Part shown: in pieces, positions 43,969-52,320 of the stretch
Position numbering within the stretch: position 1 is the stretch's first letter
How the letters are laid out: each line of letters begins with the position of its first letter
Assembly: GCA_963726335.1 (NCBI GenBank)
Contig: CAVSCD010000015.1
Coordinates: forward strand, 124,001 to 188,000
From: CAVSCD01 sp963726335
GTDB taxonomy: Bacteria > Acidobacteriota > Aminicenantia > Aminicenantales > UBA8522
Length of the DNA: 64,000 nucleotides
Direction: 5' to 3'
The notes under the pieces: model-generated
Told to the model about the DNA's origin: nothing
Seen by the model: only the letters and a program-made list of their open reading frames with translations
Database searches by the model: none
Made by a program: the position numbers and the translations under genes

Positions 43969-45986
43969 GATCCCTCCTTGCGCACGATCTTGTCTTCACG
44001 GAAGTCACGCCAGATATTTTCGAACCAGGCATCGACATCCGGAATGGGCCGGACCTCGACCCACTGCTTGACGACCCGGCCGTTCTCGTCGAGCGACACC
44101 TCGAGGATCTTCCGATCGACGAAGGCTCCCGACAGGTTCATCGAGAACCTCCAGGACGGGCCCATCCCGGGACAGGGCTCGGCGCCTCCGGGGTCGAGGA
44201 CGAGATAGGAGCCGCGGCTCTTCCCGCCTTTAACCAGGTATTCCCGGATGGCCTCGAGATACAGTGCGTGGGTCAACCCGAGGTCCAGGTTCCTGAAGGC
44301 TTCGGGCAGGAGCTTGGCGGCGGGGACCTTCATCGCGGTCTCGAGCCTGGCGCAGAGGTCCCACGCCTCTTCCGCGGCCCGCCGGGCGCCCCCCTCGCTT
44401 CGGACGGCGGCCCCCGAGGCCGACATCCTCTCCTGGATCTCGCGTCTCAGCTTGAAGACAAGCGACTTGTCCTTTGACCTTGGGTCCACCATGTTCCGGG
44501 CCAAATCGATCTTGGCGGCGGCCTGGCCGCGCGCCCGCGCCAGAAACGCCGCCGGGGCGGGCGGCCGTCCCGCGTAACGGCGGGAAATGTACAGGGCGGC
44601 TCTCAGCCCGCCCACCTGTCCGGAATTGAGCGCCGAGCCCCCGGGCCGCCGCACTCCGTGGCTGCCGTTCACCTCGCCCACCGGGAAGAGATGGGCGACG
44701 TTCGATTCCCACCAGATATCGCCCTTGAGGCCTCCGTTGTTGTGCTGGGCGCAGAGGGCGATCTCCAGCCGCTCGGCGGCGAGGTCGATGCCGTGACTCC
44801 GGTAGAGGTCGATCGCCGGCGGGTTCATCCGGGCCAGCCGCTCGATGGGCGTCGGCAGAAGTGCGCCGGACCGCTCGAGATAGGTATGGGCGTCGCGGTC
44901 CAGCCGCTCGAACGAGAACTCCTCGAGCCGGCCGCCGCCGCCCGGGTTCCGCCGGTAATCGAGGAAGACGCGCCGGCCGCGGCCGACCGTTTCCTGAAAG
45001 ACCAGGAGGTCGATCAGCGAAGATCCGAACCCGGCGACCTTGGCGGCGTCGAAGGGCCACTGGTATCCCTTGAGAAATATGGCCGTGGCCAGCTTCCCCA
45101 TATCCGGGAAATACCCGGACAGGAAATCGCGCTCATCGCGGCCCGCGGCATCTGTCGAAACGTAGCGGGGGATGACCTGCTGGTAGGTGCCGGAGAGGTT
45201 CCAGCGGAACTTGGTCGAGGCCAACCCGAACTGGGATTCGGTGAGGTTCTGGCCGGCGGCGCCGATCTCGAAAGCCAGGCCGTGGGAGCCGAGCTGGCTC
45301 TCGGGATAGACCGAGGCGCCGTAGATGCCGGCGGGCCCGCCCGTGCCGAGAATGATGTTGACGGCGTTGAAGAGGACTTGACCGGCCCCGGTCCGGTCGA
45401 GCCGGCCGAGGTCCAGGGCCAGGGCCCCGATGACGCTCCGTCCCGGGCCGCGGCCGTGCGACAGGAGCCCGATGACCTGGTGCCTGTCGAAGACCGCGAT
45501 CCGGCGCCGCTCGACTTCCCTGGCCAGCGCCTCGAACATCAGCCGGGAGGTGAGCGGTCCCGCCGAGGTGGCCCGCTGCTTGGGGTCATGATCGGTCTTG
45601 TAGCCGACGTAAGCTCCGTAAGGGTCATGCGGGAACGGCACCCCGAGCTCGACGAGACGGAAGAAGGCGCGGGCGGAATTCTGGGCTTCGGCGAGAGCGA
45701 TGTCGCCGTGCATCGAGCCTCCGGAAAATAGATCGACGGCCATCCGGAAGGCGGAGTCGGGGAGCTCGCCCGCGAGCGAAACCTTGTAATAAGTCTGCTT
45801 ATCCGAACCGGCGTTGTTCGATGTGCCGCCGCCCCATCTATCGGTGGCGACGGCGATATCGGTGACCCCGAGGTCGTGGAGGCAGACAGCGGCGTTCAGG
45901 GCGGCGGCTCCGCTGCCGATGATGAGAGTATTCAGGGAGTGGACCGGGAGGCGCTCGCCCCTGATCGACGTCCAGGTTTTCTTCAA
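43965..45986 (-). CDS. FAD-dependent oxidoreductase (fumarate reductase/succinate dehydrogenase flavoprotein-like)
   Basis: About 673 residues from a likely TTG at 45986 (LKKTWTSIRGERLPVHS), preceded by AGAGG. An ATG-initiated frame reaches back to 46094 but only by translating repeat B5, so I reject it. The FAD-binding Rossmann motif is NTLIIGSGAAALNAAVCL. GGTSNNAGSDKQTYY and NNGGLKGDIWWESNVAHLFPVGEVNGSHGV match the flavoprotein fold shared with fumarate reductase, L-aspartate oxidase and ketosteroid dehydrogenases. The substrate is unknown. It is tightly coupled to the downstream SDR gene; the OYE and isomerase genes lie upstream across the repeat. Confidence 0.82.
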   Translation of the reverse strand: MKKTWTSIRGERLPVHSLNTLIIGSGAAALNAAVCLHDLGVTDIAVATDRWGGGTSNNAGSDKQTYYKVSLAGELPDSAFRMAVDLFSGGSMHGDIALAEAQNSARAFFRLVELGVPFPHDPYGAYVGYKTDHDPKQRATSAGPLTSRLMFEALAREVERRRIAVFDRHQVIGLLSHGRGPGRSVIGALALDLGRLDRTGAGQVLFNAVNIILGTGGPAGIYGASVYPESQLGSHGLAFEIGAAGQNLTESQFGLASTKFRWNLSGTYQQVIPRYVSTDAAGRDERDFLSGYFPDMGKLATAIFLKGYQWPFDAAKVAGFGSSLIDLLVFQETVGRGRRVFLDYRRNPGGGGRLEEFSFERLDRDAHTYLERSGALLPTPIERLARMNPPAIDLYRSHGIDLAAERLEIALCAQHNNGGLKGDIWWESNVAHLFPVGEVNGSHGVRRPGGSALNSGQVGGLRAALYISRRYAGRPPAPAAFLARARGQAAAKIDLARNMVDPRSKDKSLVFKLRREIQERMSASGAAVRSEGGARRAAEEAWDLCARLETAMKVPAAKLLPEAFRNLDLGLTHALYLEAIREYLVKGGKSRGSYLVLDPGGAEPCPGMGPSWRFSMNLSGAFVDRKILEVSLDENGRVVKQWVEVRPIPDVDAWFENIWRDFREDKIVRKEGS

Positions 45987-46043
45987 CGGCCTCTCACTTT
46001 CCTCTCGCGTCCTATTCTGGCGCAAAAAGCACTTTCGCTCAAT

Positions 46044-46098
46044 CCCCAGGGGTCTCCGTCCCTTCGGGGCGGGCAGGGACTGGCGCCATGCCACCCCC
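46044..46098 (-). repeat. Family B element, copy 5 (left half only)
   Basis: Read on the minus strand it starts GGGGGTGGCATGGCGCCAG and continues TCCCTGCCCGCCC, then departs from the family; no right end is found. It is a truncated copy between the OYE and FAD genes, inside an otherwise tight operon. Confidence 0.6.
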
Positions 46099-46123
46099 TA
46101 ATCGTCTACCGGAGTCCACCACA

Positions 46124-47521
46124 CTAATTAAGATGGTCCCTTTCGCTTGTCCGAGCGATGGCGGCGGAACGGTTTGCCTCCCTGGCCTTGCGGTATTCGG
46201 AAATGTAGACCCCGGCGTCCCGGACCGGGCAGCCGGCACGGCTCCCGCCCCGGAGCATCTCCGAACACTTGGAGCACGCGGTGCAAACGCGCCGCGGGTC
46301 GAGCGAGCCCCTGGCTTCAAGATCGGCGGCCCAATCGGGGTAGGCGAAGGCTTCGCGGCCGGCCCCGATGAGCGAGGCCTTTCCCGAGGCGATGATGGCG
46401 GCGGCGGCGTGCGGAAAGTGCTGCCGGAGCCAGGACAGGCCGGCGCCCACGACCCGGAGTCCTGGCGCGGCCGTCTGCGCGGCGGCGGTGATCCTGACCC
46501 ACCTCGCGACTCCCGCCAGCGGGTGCTCCGGAGGGATCTCGCCGCCCTCGACGGGCGTATCGAACGGCCGCCCGTAATGGGGCTTGTAGTACGGGATGCC
46601 GCACGTCACGGCGACGAGCGAAACGCCCTCGGCGGCGAGCCGGCGAACCAATTCCCGGGGCTCGCTCAAGTCCTCATACTCGCTCCCGCCCGCGTCAGCG
46701 CCGAACCCGAACGGCCAGGGAGTCGAGTCGAACATGTTCAGCCGGCTGGCCAGGAGGAGACCGGGCGCCGCGGCCCTGATTTTCCGCGCCGTTTCCAGCA
46801 GGAAACGCGAGCGGTTCTCGAACCGGCCGCCGTAGCGGCTGTCCGCGCGCGTCCGGGAGGCCAGGAGCTCGGAAACGAGATAGCCATGGCAGGCCTTGAT
46901 GTCCACGCCGTCAAACCCGGCCCGGGCCGCCAGGCGCGCGGCGCGGACGTAATCCTCCTGGAGCGCATCGAGAGTGGAATCGCTGATCAGGGGATGATCG
47001 GCCGCGAGATGGATCCTGGGGTCGAGGACCGGGTTGTGCTGAGCGATGACCGGGGCGGGCCGGCCCTCGGGTTTGGCGAACCTCCCGGCGTGGGTGAGCT
47101 GGAGGATGAGGACAAGCGGGCGGGCTGGACCGAATTTTTCGGCGGCCGCCCGGCGCGTCTCTTCGACAAGCCGGGAGAGCGAGTCCGCGGTTCGCTCGGA
47201 GACCATGAGCTGGCGGGGATTGCTGCGTCCCTCCGGCCGCACGGCCGCGGCCTCGAACCAGATGAGCCCGCAGCCGCCCCGGGCGAACCGGAGGTAGCGC
47301 CGGAGGGTCAATTCGGTGGGCGCGCCGTCAGGGTCGGCGTCGGCGCCCTCCATCGGCAGGGTGACGAGCCTGTTGGGGACCGTTCTTTCGCCGACGGTCA
47401 AAGGAGAGAAAAGCGGCCTGAGATCATCCGCCAGCGGGATCTCGAGACCGAACCGGGCGATCTTCTTCTCGAGGGCCGCCCGGTCGCGGAAGCGGAACCT
47501 CTCATGGACGGGAGCGCTCAT
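46124..47521 (-). CDS. Old-yellow-enzyme-type NADH:flavin oxidoreductase with Fe-S cysteines
   Basis: 465 residues from ATG 47521, which overlaps the isomerase stop as ATGA. A TIM-barrel OYE domain: FSPLTVGERTVPNRLVTLPM, LILQLTHAGRFAK, DGVDIKACHGYLVSELLASRTR (active-site and FMN region) and RYGGRFENRSRFLLE. The C-terminus has CTACSKCSEMLRGGSRAGC, four cysteines suited to a 4Fe-4S cluster as in 2,4-dienoyl-CoA reductase. The extra FAD/NADH module of that family is missing; the neighbouring FAD protein could supply electrons. It should reduce an activated C=C bond; the substrate is unknown. Confidence 0.85.
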   Translation of the reverse strand: MSAPVHERFRFRDRAALEKKIARFGLEIPLADDLRPLFSPLTVGERTVPNRLVTLPMEGADADPDGAPTELTLRRYLRFARGGCGLIWFEAAAVRPEGRSNPRQLMVSERTADSLSRLVEETRRAAAEKFGPARPLVLILQLTHAGRFAKPEGRPAPVIAQHNPVLDPRIHLAADHPLISDSTLDALQEDYVRAARLAARAGFDGVDIKACHGYLVSELLASRTRADSRYGGRFENRSRFLLETARKIRAAAPGLLLASRLNMFDSTPWPFGFGADAGGSEYEDLSEPRELVRRLAAEGVSLVAVTCGIPYYKPHYGRPFDTPVEGGEIPPEHPLAGVARWVRITAAAQTAAPGLRVVGAGLSWLRQHFPHAAAAIIASGKASLIGAGREAFAYPDWAADLEARGSLDPRRVCTACSKCSEMLRGGSRAGCPVRDAGVYISEYRKAREANRSAAIARTSERDHLN

Positions 47522-48531
47522 GAAACTCCGCTCCGGCGGCCGGCGATCTCCCGGATGTTCCGGAGACCCCGGCGGACCCGCTCCTCGCACACTTCGGGCC
47601 AGCGGCTGCGCTCGACGACGGCGACCTTGCCGGCGTCCATCTTCTTTCTCGTCAGGAAAGAGAGCCTGAGGAGGCGCGCCAGTTCGACAGGCGTGACGTC
47701 GGGGAACCGGCCGAGGAATTCCGGGTCGAAGACCGGCAGCAGGAAATCCCCGCCGTGGTCCTCGAGGCTGAGGCGGAGCGGCCGGCCGAGGCTTGAGAGA
47801 AGGTCGAGGATCTCCACGAAATCGACGACGCCGTCTCCGGCCGCGACGGGGAAGGTGACCAAGCCTTCTTCCCTGAGGAGGATCCCCCCGTCCTTGACAT
47901 GGGTCATCACGACCCAGGGCAGGAGCCGCCGCGTGGCCATGACCGGCTCTTCAATCATCGTCAGCAGGTTCATCGTGTCCAGGCAGATGCCCAGATAACC
48001 GCCGGGCCGGGCGCCGGTCATCTCAAAAAGCCGCAGCAGCTCGAAGCTCGTGAATTCAAAGTGGGTTTCGATGGCCAGCGTCACGCCCAGGCCCTCGAGC
48101 ATCCCGCGCTGGCCGGTCAGACTCACGGCCATGGCCTCGAGGAAAGTCTCGGTGGCGGGCGAATCGTCGCGCCACCTCATCAAGCCGCCCGAGCAGGAAC
48201 GGATGGCCGTCGCGCCGAGCGCCGCGGCCTGTTCCGCCGCCCGCCGGTTGACCGAGGCGATGTCGATGGGCTTTCCCGTTTCGAGGCTGAACGGGATGTG
48301 CTGCCCGCCGCCCCACTCGATGTAAAGCTTCCTGTCCTTGGCGAATTGGGACAGGTCCTTGAGCAGGGCGCCGTCGAGCTCGCGGCCGGGGGGAAGATTG
48401 ACTTCGGAGAACTGCACGCCGTCGGCGCCGTTTTTCGCCGCCCACTCCAGGCATTCGAACACCGAGATGTTGAGGGGCTTGAGCGAATAGCTGTCGATGC
48501 CGACCTCGAAAGGCCGCCTGTCCGTGATCAT
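47518..48531 (-). CDS. TIM-barrel sugar phosphate isomerase/epimerase family protein
   Basis: 337 residues. It begins VGIDSYSLKPLNISVFECLEWAAKNGADGVQFSEVN, the usual xylose-isomerase-like start. Conserved acidic and His metal ligands appear in LAIETHFEFTSFELLRLFE, ICLDTMNLLTM, WVVMTHVKDGGIL and SLEDHGGDF. Members isomerise or epimerise sugars and inositols, or cleave C-glycosides after oxidation. The start overlaps the murJ stop (ATGA) with GGAGG upstream, and its stop overlaps the OYE start, so three consecutive genes are coupled. Confidence 0.85.
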   Translation of the reverse strand: MITDRRPFEVGIDSYSLKPLNISVFECLEWAAKNGADGVQFSEVNLPPGRELDGALLKDLSQFAKDRKLYIEWGGGQHIPFSLETGKPIDIASVNRRAAEQAAALGATAIRSCSGGLMRWRDDSPATETFLEAMAVSLTGQRGMLEGLGVTLAIETHFEFTSFELLRLFEMTGARPGGYLGICLDTMNLLTMIEEPVMATRRLLPWVVMTHVKDGGILLREEGLVTFPVAAGDGVVDFVEILDLLSSLGRPLRLSLEDHGGDFLLPVFDPEFLGRFPDVTPVELARLLRLSFLTRKKMDAGKVAVVERSRWPEVCEERVRRGLRNIREIAGRRSGVS

Positions 48532-50156
48532 CGGGATGAACCTCCACGCTTTATCCCCTTGAATATCTCCAGGACGAGCCGGATCTCTTTTGTCTTAAGG
48601 ATCAGGGCGAACAGGACATAGCTCCCGGCGGCGACGCCGAACAGGATCAGGACGTAAAGAGCTTTTTCGGGCAGGCTGGCGACCTCGAGGTTCAAGCGCC
48701 AGCCGAGCTGGAAGAGGTAGAGCCCGCCGCCCATCAGGGCCGAACATCCGAGCAGCCGGGCGAAGCTTCCCCCGAGATCGCGGATATCCAGCGGCCCGAT
48801 GCGGCGCCGCAAAAGAACCAGAAGCGCGGACATATTGACCATGGCCGAAAGGGAGGTGGCGAACGCCAGGCCCCGGAAACCGAGCGGCTTCATGAAGGCG
48901 AGGTTCAAGGCGATATTGACGGCGACCGCCACGACGCCGATCTTGACCGGGGTGCGAGTATCTCCCATCGCGTAAAAGACGGGCGCGATCACCCGGACCG
49001 AAGCATAGGCGAAGAGCCCGATGCAGTAGAAGACAAGCGCCTGGGCCGTGAACACCGTGTCGGCGTACTTGAAAACGCCATGCTGGTAGAGGAGAGAGAT
49101 GACCGGCCGCGCCCCAACCGACAGGAAAAAGATGGACGGCAGGGTCAGGAAGAAGACGAGCTTCAGCGACGAAGAGCAGGTGGAAAGGACACCCGGGACG
49201 TCTTTTCTCGCGGCGTAACCGGAAACGACGGGGAGCGTGACCGTGGCCACGGCGACGCCGAAAACACCCAAGGGGAAGTACATCAGACGGTAGCCGTAAT
49301 TGAGATAGGAAATGCTGCCCTGGCTGAGATAGGAGGCGATCACCGTGTTGACGAAAATATTAATCTGGGTCGAGGCCAAGCCGAAGACGGCCGGCGTCAT
49401 GAGCGCGATGATGCGCCGGACGCCCGGGTCGCGGAAGCTGATCTCGGGCCGGTAGCGGTATCCCTCCTTGCGGAGGGCGGGGAGCTGAAAGCCCCAGAGC
49501 CCGAGCCCGCCGAGCAGGACGCCGACGGCCATGCCGATGATGGGCGGGTCGAAAAGAGGGCAGACGGCGAAACCGGCGAAGATCATCCCCACATTGAAGA
49601 AAACGGGAGCGAACGCCGGCACGCCGAAATGGCGGAGCGAGTTGAGCATCCCCATGGCCACGGCCGAGAGCGAAACGATGAGCAGGAAGGGGAACATGAT
49701 CCGGGCCATCAGACCGGTGAGCTCCGCTTTGCCGGGGACGCTGTCGAACCCGGGCGCGATGACGCCGACGATCAACGGGGTGGCCAGGATGCCGGCGACG
49801 ACGACGACGCCGACGATGACGAGCAGGGCGTTGAGGACGAGATTCCCCAGCCGGAACGCCGCCTTCCTGTCCTTGTTGACGAGGTAATCGGTGAACACGG
49901 GAACGAAGGCCGCCGAAAGTGCGCCTTCGGCGAAGAGGTCGCGGAGGAGGTTGGGGATCCGAAAGGCGGCGACGAACGCGTCGGTGGCGAGCCCGGCGCC
50001 GAAAAGGTAGGCGAAGATCTGCTCGCGGATGAGACCGAACAGCCGGGAAACGAAAGTCGCGGAGCTGACGAGGGTCGTGGACCTGGCGACTTTTTCCCGG
50101 GTGTCGATCAGGCCGCCGCCGTCGGCTGGGTTCGGGGAGAGGTCTCCGGATGACAT
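48528..50156 (-). CDS. murJ: Lipid II flippase MurJ (MviN)
   Basis: 542 residues with about 14 membrane helices. The typical MurJ start is TTLVSSATFVSRLFGLIREQIFAYLFGAG and FRIPNLLRDLFAEGALSAAFVPVF, with conserved Arg residues in the cavity-lining segments. It moves lipid II across the membrane for peptidoglycan synthesis. The promoter is 18 bases from the ATG and there is no clear ribosome site. It is the first gene of a coupled run with catabolic-looking enzymes, an unusual place for an essential cell-wall gene. Confidence 0.94.
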   Translation of the reverse strand: MSSGDLSPNPADGGGLIDTREKVARSTTLVSSATFVSRLFGLIREQIFAYLFGAGLATDAFVAAFRIPNLLRDLFAEGALSAAFVPVFTDYLVNKDRKAAFRLGNLVLNALLVIVGVVVVAGILATPLIVGVIAPGFDSVPGKAELTGLMARIMFPFLLIVSLSAVAMGMLNSLRHFGVPAFAPVFFNVGMIFAGFAVCPLFDPPIIGMAVGVLLGGLGLWGFQLPALRKEGYRYRPEISFRDPGVRRIIALMTPAVFGLASTQINIFVNTVIASYLSQGSISYLNYGYRLMYFPLGVFGVAVATVTLPVVSGYAARKDVPGVLSTCSSSLKLVFFLTLPSIFFLSVGARPVISLLYQHGVFKYADTVFTAQALVFYCIGLFAYASVRVIAPVFYAMGDTRTPVKIGVVAVAVNIALNLAFMKPLGFRGLAFATSLSAMVNMSALLVLLRRRIGPLDIRDLGGSFARLLGCSALMGGGLYLFQLGWRLNLEVASLPEKALYVLILFGVAAGSYVLFALILKTKEIRLVLEIFKGIKRGGSSR

Positions 50157-50174
50157 GGGCTTACGGGGAGAGAG

Positions 50175-50202
50175 GATATACCAGGGGAGGGGTCAAGATC
50201 AA
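50175..50202 (-). promoter_or_regulatory. Promoter of murJ
   Basis: Minus strand: TTGATC (50197-50202), 16-base spacer, TATATC (50175-50180). The expected leader is about 12 nt with no Shine-Dalgarno. Bases 50203-50374 contain only a possible degenerate family B fragment (GGGTGG near 50325, CAGGACCC near 50361). Confidence 0.4.
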
Positions 50203-50374
50203 AGCCGGGGATGTTGCTTCAAGGGTCTGCCGGTCTGCTTGCCCGACGGTTGACTCCCGGCGTTCGGACGGCCCCCACCGACCGAACGTTTGGTGCCACG
50301 AGCCTGCATGAATCGAGATCGGTTGGGTGGACCGAATCGGGCGCTGGGGGAGAAACGAGGCAGGACCCGTCGGG

Positions 50375-51904
50375 CTATTTCTTTTCTTCGGCCTGGGCCT
50401 TCTTGATCGCCTCGACCTTCTGCTTCATCCGGGCCTGGTAAGGTGCCTCGGTCAGCTCGACGGCCTTCTCGGCCGCCTTCAGCGCCTCCGGATAGTTTTT
50501 GAGCTTCAGATAGACATCGCTCAGCGTGGACCAGGAATAGCTTACCTTCGGCCTGAGGTCGACCGCTTGCCTCGCGGCCTCGAGGGCACTCTCCAGGTTT
50601 TTCCCCTGGCCTGACCAGAACACCGCATACCCGTTGAGGGCATTGCCGTCTCCGCCGATTCCCTTGAGGTAGTCCGGGCCGAAAATGGCCAGGGCCCGGT
50701 CGTCTTTGTTGGTTTTGATGTAGGCCGTGGCCAGCTGTCTCAGAATGTAGGCGCTATCCGGCTGCAGCTTGTGGGCCAGCTCGGCCATGGCCACGGCGCT
50801 GTCCTCGTTGGCCTTCTGATCGATCCAGAAAGCGGCATAGCTCGCGAGGTCGCCGGCGAAACCGGAGACCTTGCCGTCCATGAAGTCCTTGCCGTAGGCC
50901 TCTTCCGCCTTGGATTTGTCGCCCTTGAGAATGTAGTACTGGGCGATATCCTGGTTCATGTCGGGTACCGGGTAGTCGCTCGTGAGCTCCTTGATCTTAT
51001 CGACCAGCAGCTGGCCCTCCTCGAGCGGCCCCTGGTCCTTGACGATCCGCGCCAGCCACATGTCCGCGGCTCTGGCGTCGCCGGGATATTTGGCGGTGTA
51101 CTCGGCGAAGAACTTGGCGGCCTCATCCTTGGCCGCCATCTGGCCGTAGTAATAGCCCATCCGGCGGTAGGCCATCCTGGCGAGCGGGCTCTCGGGGTAT
51201 TTCTTGACGAACGCTTTGACCGGCTCCATATCGGCCTTCGGCCCGTACATGGCCTGCGAGGTGGCGATGGCGTATTCGGCATATTCGGTGTACGGGACTG
51301 TGGCGTCGGCCTCCTCGTCCTTATAGGTGCCGGCCTTTCCTTGCGGGTCGAGAGCGATCACTTCCTTGTACTTCTCGATCGACTTGGCGCGGTTCGCATC
51401 GTCGTAGCGCTCGCCGTATTTCCGGGCCAGCCCGAAAACGGCGGGGACGTCTTTGGGATCTTTGGCGTAGGCCGCCGCCAGGGCCTGGAACGAATCCTGG
51501 CCGCTCAGCGCTTTCTGAAGCCGGGCCTCGAACTTGTCGGGCGGCGGGTCATAGCCCAGGAGCCAGTCGTACTCCGAGCCGTCGGCGTCGAGGATCAAGG
51601 TTGTGGGCGTGGCCCGGATGCTGAATTTCTTGAAGATCTCCGCGCCCTTGGCGTCATCTCGGTCGGCGCGGAAGATGACGAAATGCTTGTTCAGGAAGTC
51701 CTGGAACTTGGGATTTTGGAAAAACTGCTGACCCAGCAGTCGACAGCCCGGTCAGCCACCCGAGTAGAAATCGAGAAGGACCTTCTTGTTCTCCGTCCGG
51801 GCTTGGGCCACGGCTTCATCCAGGCTGCCTTTGAACCAGCTCTGGGCGGCCGCGGCCGACGCCGCGAACAGAACCAGCGCCGTTACGGAAGCGATTTTCT
51901 TCAT
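50375..51904 (-). CDS. Candidate selenoprotein: secreted thioredoxin-fold protein with TPR repeats
   Basis: Reading UGA at 51752-51754 as selenocysteine gives 509 residues. The signal peptide is MKKIASVTALVLFAASAAAA. The thioredoxin domain follows: SLDEAVAQARTENKKVLLDFY, then SGGUPGC with Sec51 at the first and Cys54 at the second redox position, NPKFQDFLNKHFVIFRADRDD, and the cis-proline strand RATPTTLILDADG. Residues ~120-509 are TPR-like repeats ending QARMKQKVEAIKKAQAEEKK. Frame and homology continue unbroken on both sides of the UGA, unlike the frameshifted genes in this window. A SECIS-like hairpin lies 11 nt downstream. Promoter TTGACA-17-TATATT and a weak AGCAGG site precede ATG 51904. 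If UGA is read as stop, only a 50-residue stub is made. Probably a periplasmic thiol/selenol oxidoreductase. Confidence 0.75.
51724..51751 (-). promoter_or_regulatory. Candidate bacterial SECIS element
   Basis: On the minus strand, after the UGA come 11 bases, then ACTGCTG-GGT-CAGCAGT (51740 to 51724), a perfect 7-bp stem with a GGU at the apex. Bacterial SECIS elements lie directly 3' of the UGA inside the coding region and present a G/GU apical loop to SelB; in E. coli fdhF the upper stem also begins about 11 nt after the UGA. Position, stem and loop all fit. Confidence 0.6.
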
Positions 51905-51921
51905 GGTGACCTGCTGCTCTT

Positions 51922-51950
51922 AATATATGAGGGTACGTCACGGATGTCAA
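51922..51950 (-). promoter_or_regulatory. Promoter of the candidate selenoprotein gene
   Basis: Minus strand: perfect TTGACA (51945-51950), 17-base spacer, TATATT (51922-51927). Predicted leader about 11 nt. An intact strong promoter argues that the gene is in use. Confidence 0.65.
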
Positions 51951-52056
51951 CCGATCCGTTCATTACGAACTAAAGTTTGTCCCCGGGATAGAGCGGGCTG
52001 CTAGCTGACATTTGAAGGACGCATCTCCGAACATGTGCCGGCGATGATCTCAGTAA

Positions 52057-52181
52057 GGGGTGGCACGGCGATAGCCCCTGCGCGCCCGGAGCGACGGGGC
52101 CCCCTCTCCCCTGGGAGGGCGCCAGCAGTCGTTGACGGGTGAGGCGCGAGGACGCACAGGGGTGCGCCGTGACAGGACCCC
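52057..52181 (+). repeat. Family B hairpin element, copy 6 (full length)
   Basis: About 125 bp, starting GGGGTGGCACGGCGATAGCC and ending GTGCGCCGTGACAGGACCC, with the same interior as copy 2 (CTGCGCGCCCGGAGCGACGG and TCGTTGACGGGTGAGGCGCG). Relative to copy 2, arm positions change in pairs (T-A to C-G twice, G-T to G-C once), preserving the hairpin. It lies between the divergent selenoprotein and corrinoid-protein genes. Confidence 0.75.
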
Positions 52182-52236
52182 AATTCTCAATCACCTGATC
52201 ACTTGGATGGAGATGCAACCACATTTGAAAGCGGGC

Positions 52237-52267
52237 TTGACATTCGCCGAGGTTTATCGGATATATT
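52237..52267 (+). promoter_or_regulatory. Promoter of the corrinoid-protein operon
   Basis: Perfect TTGACA (52237-52242) with TATATT 19 bases on (52262-52267), or GATATA at the ideal 17-base spacing (52260-52265). It precedes the corrinoid gene by about 55 bases. Confidence 0.5.
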
Positions 52268-52320
52268 GATAGCTTCGCGGGCCGTCATTACCGCGCGCCG
52301 CGTGTTTCGAGGAGGATATG

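Noticed and set aside
45987..46094. N-terminal extension of the FAD oxidoreductase
   Set aside because: It translates the family B repeat (MAWRQSLPAP...). Related peptides arise from other copies, so it is a repeat artefact.
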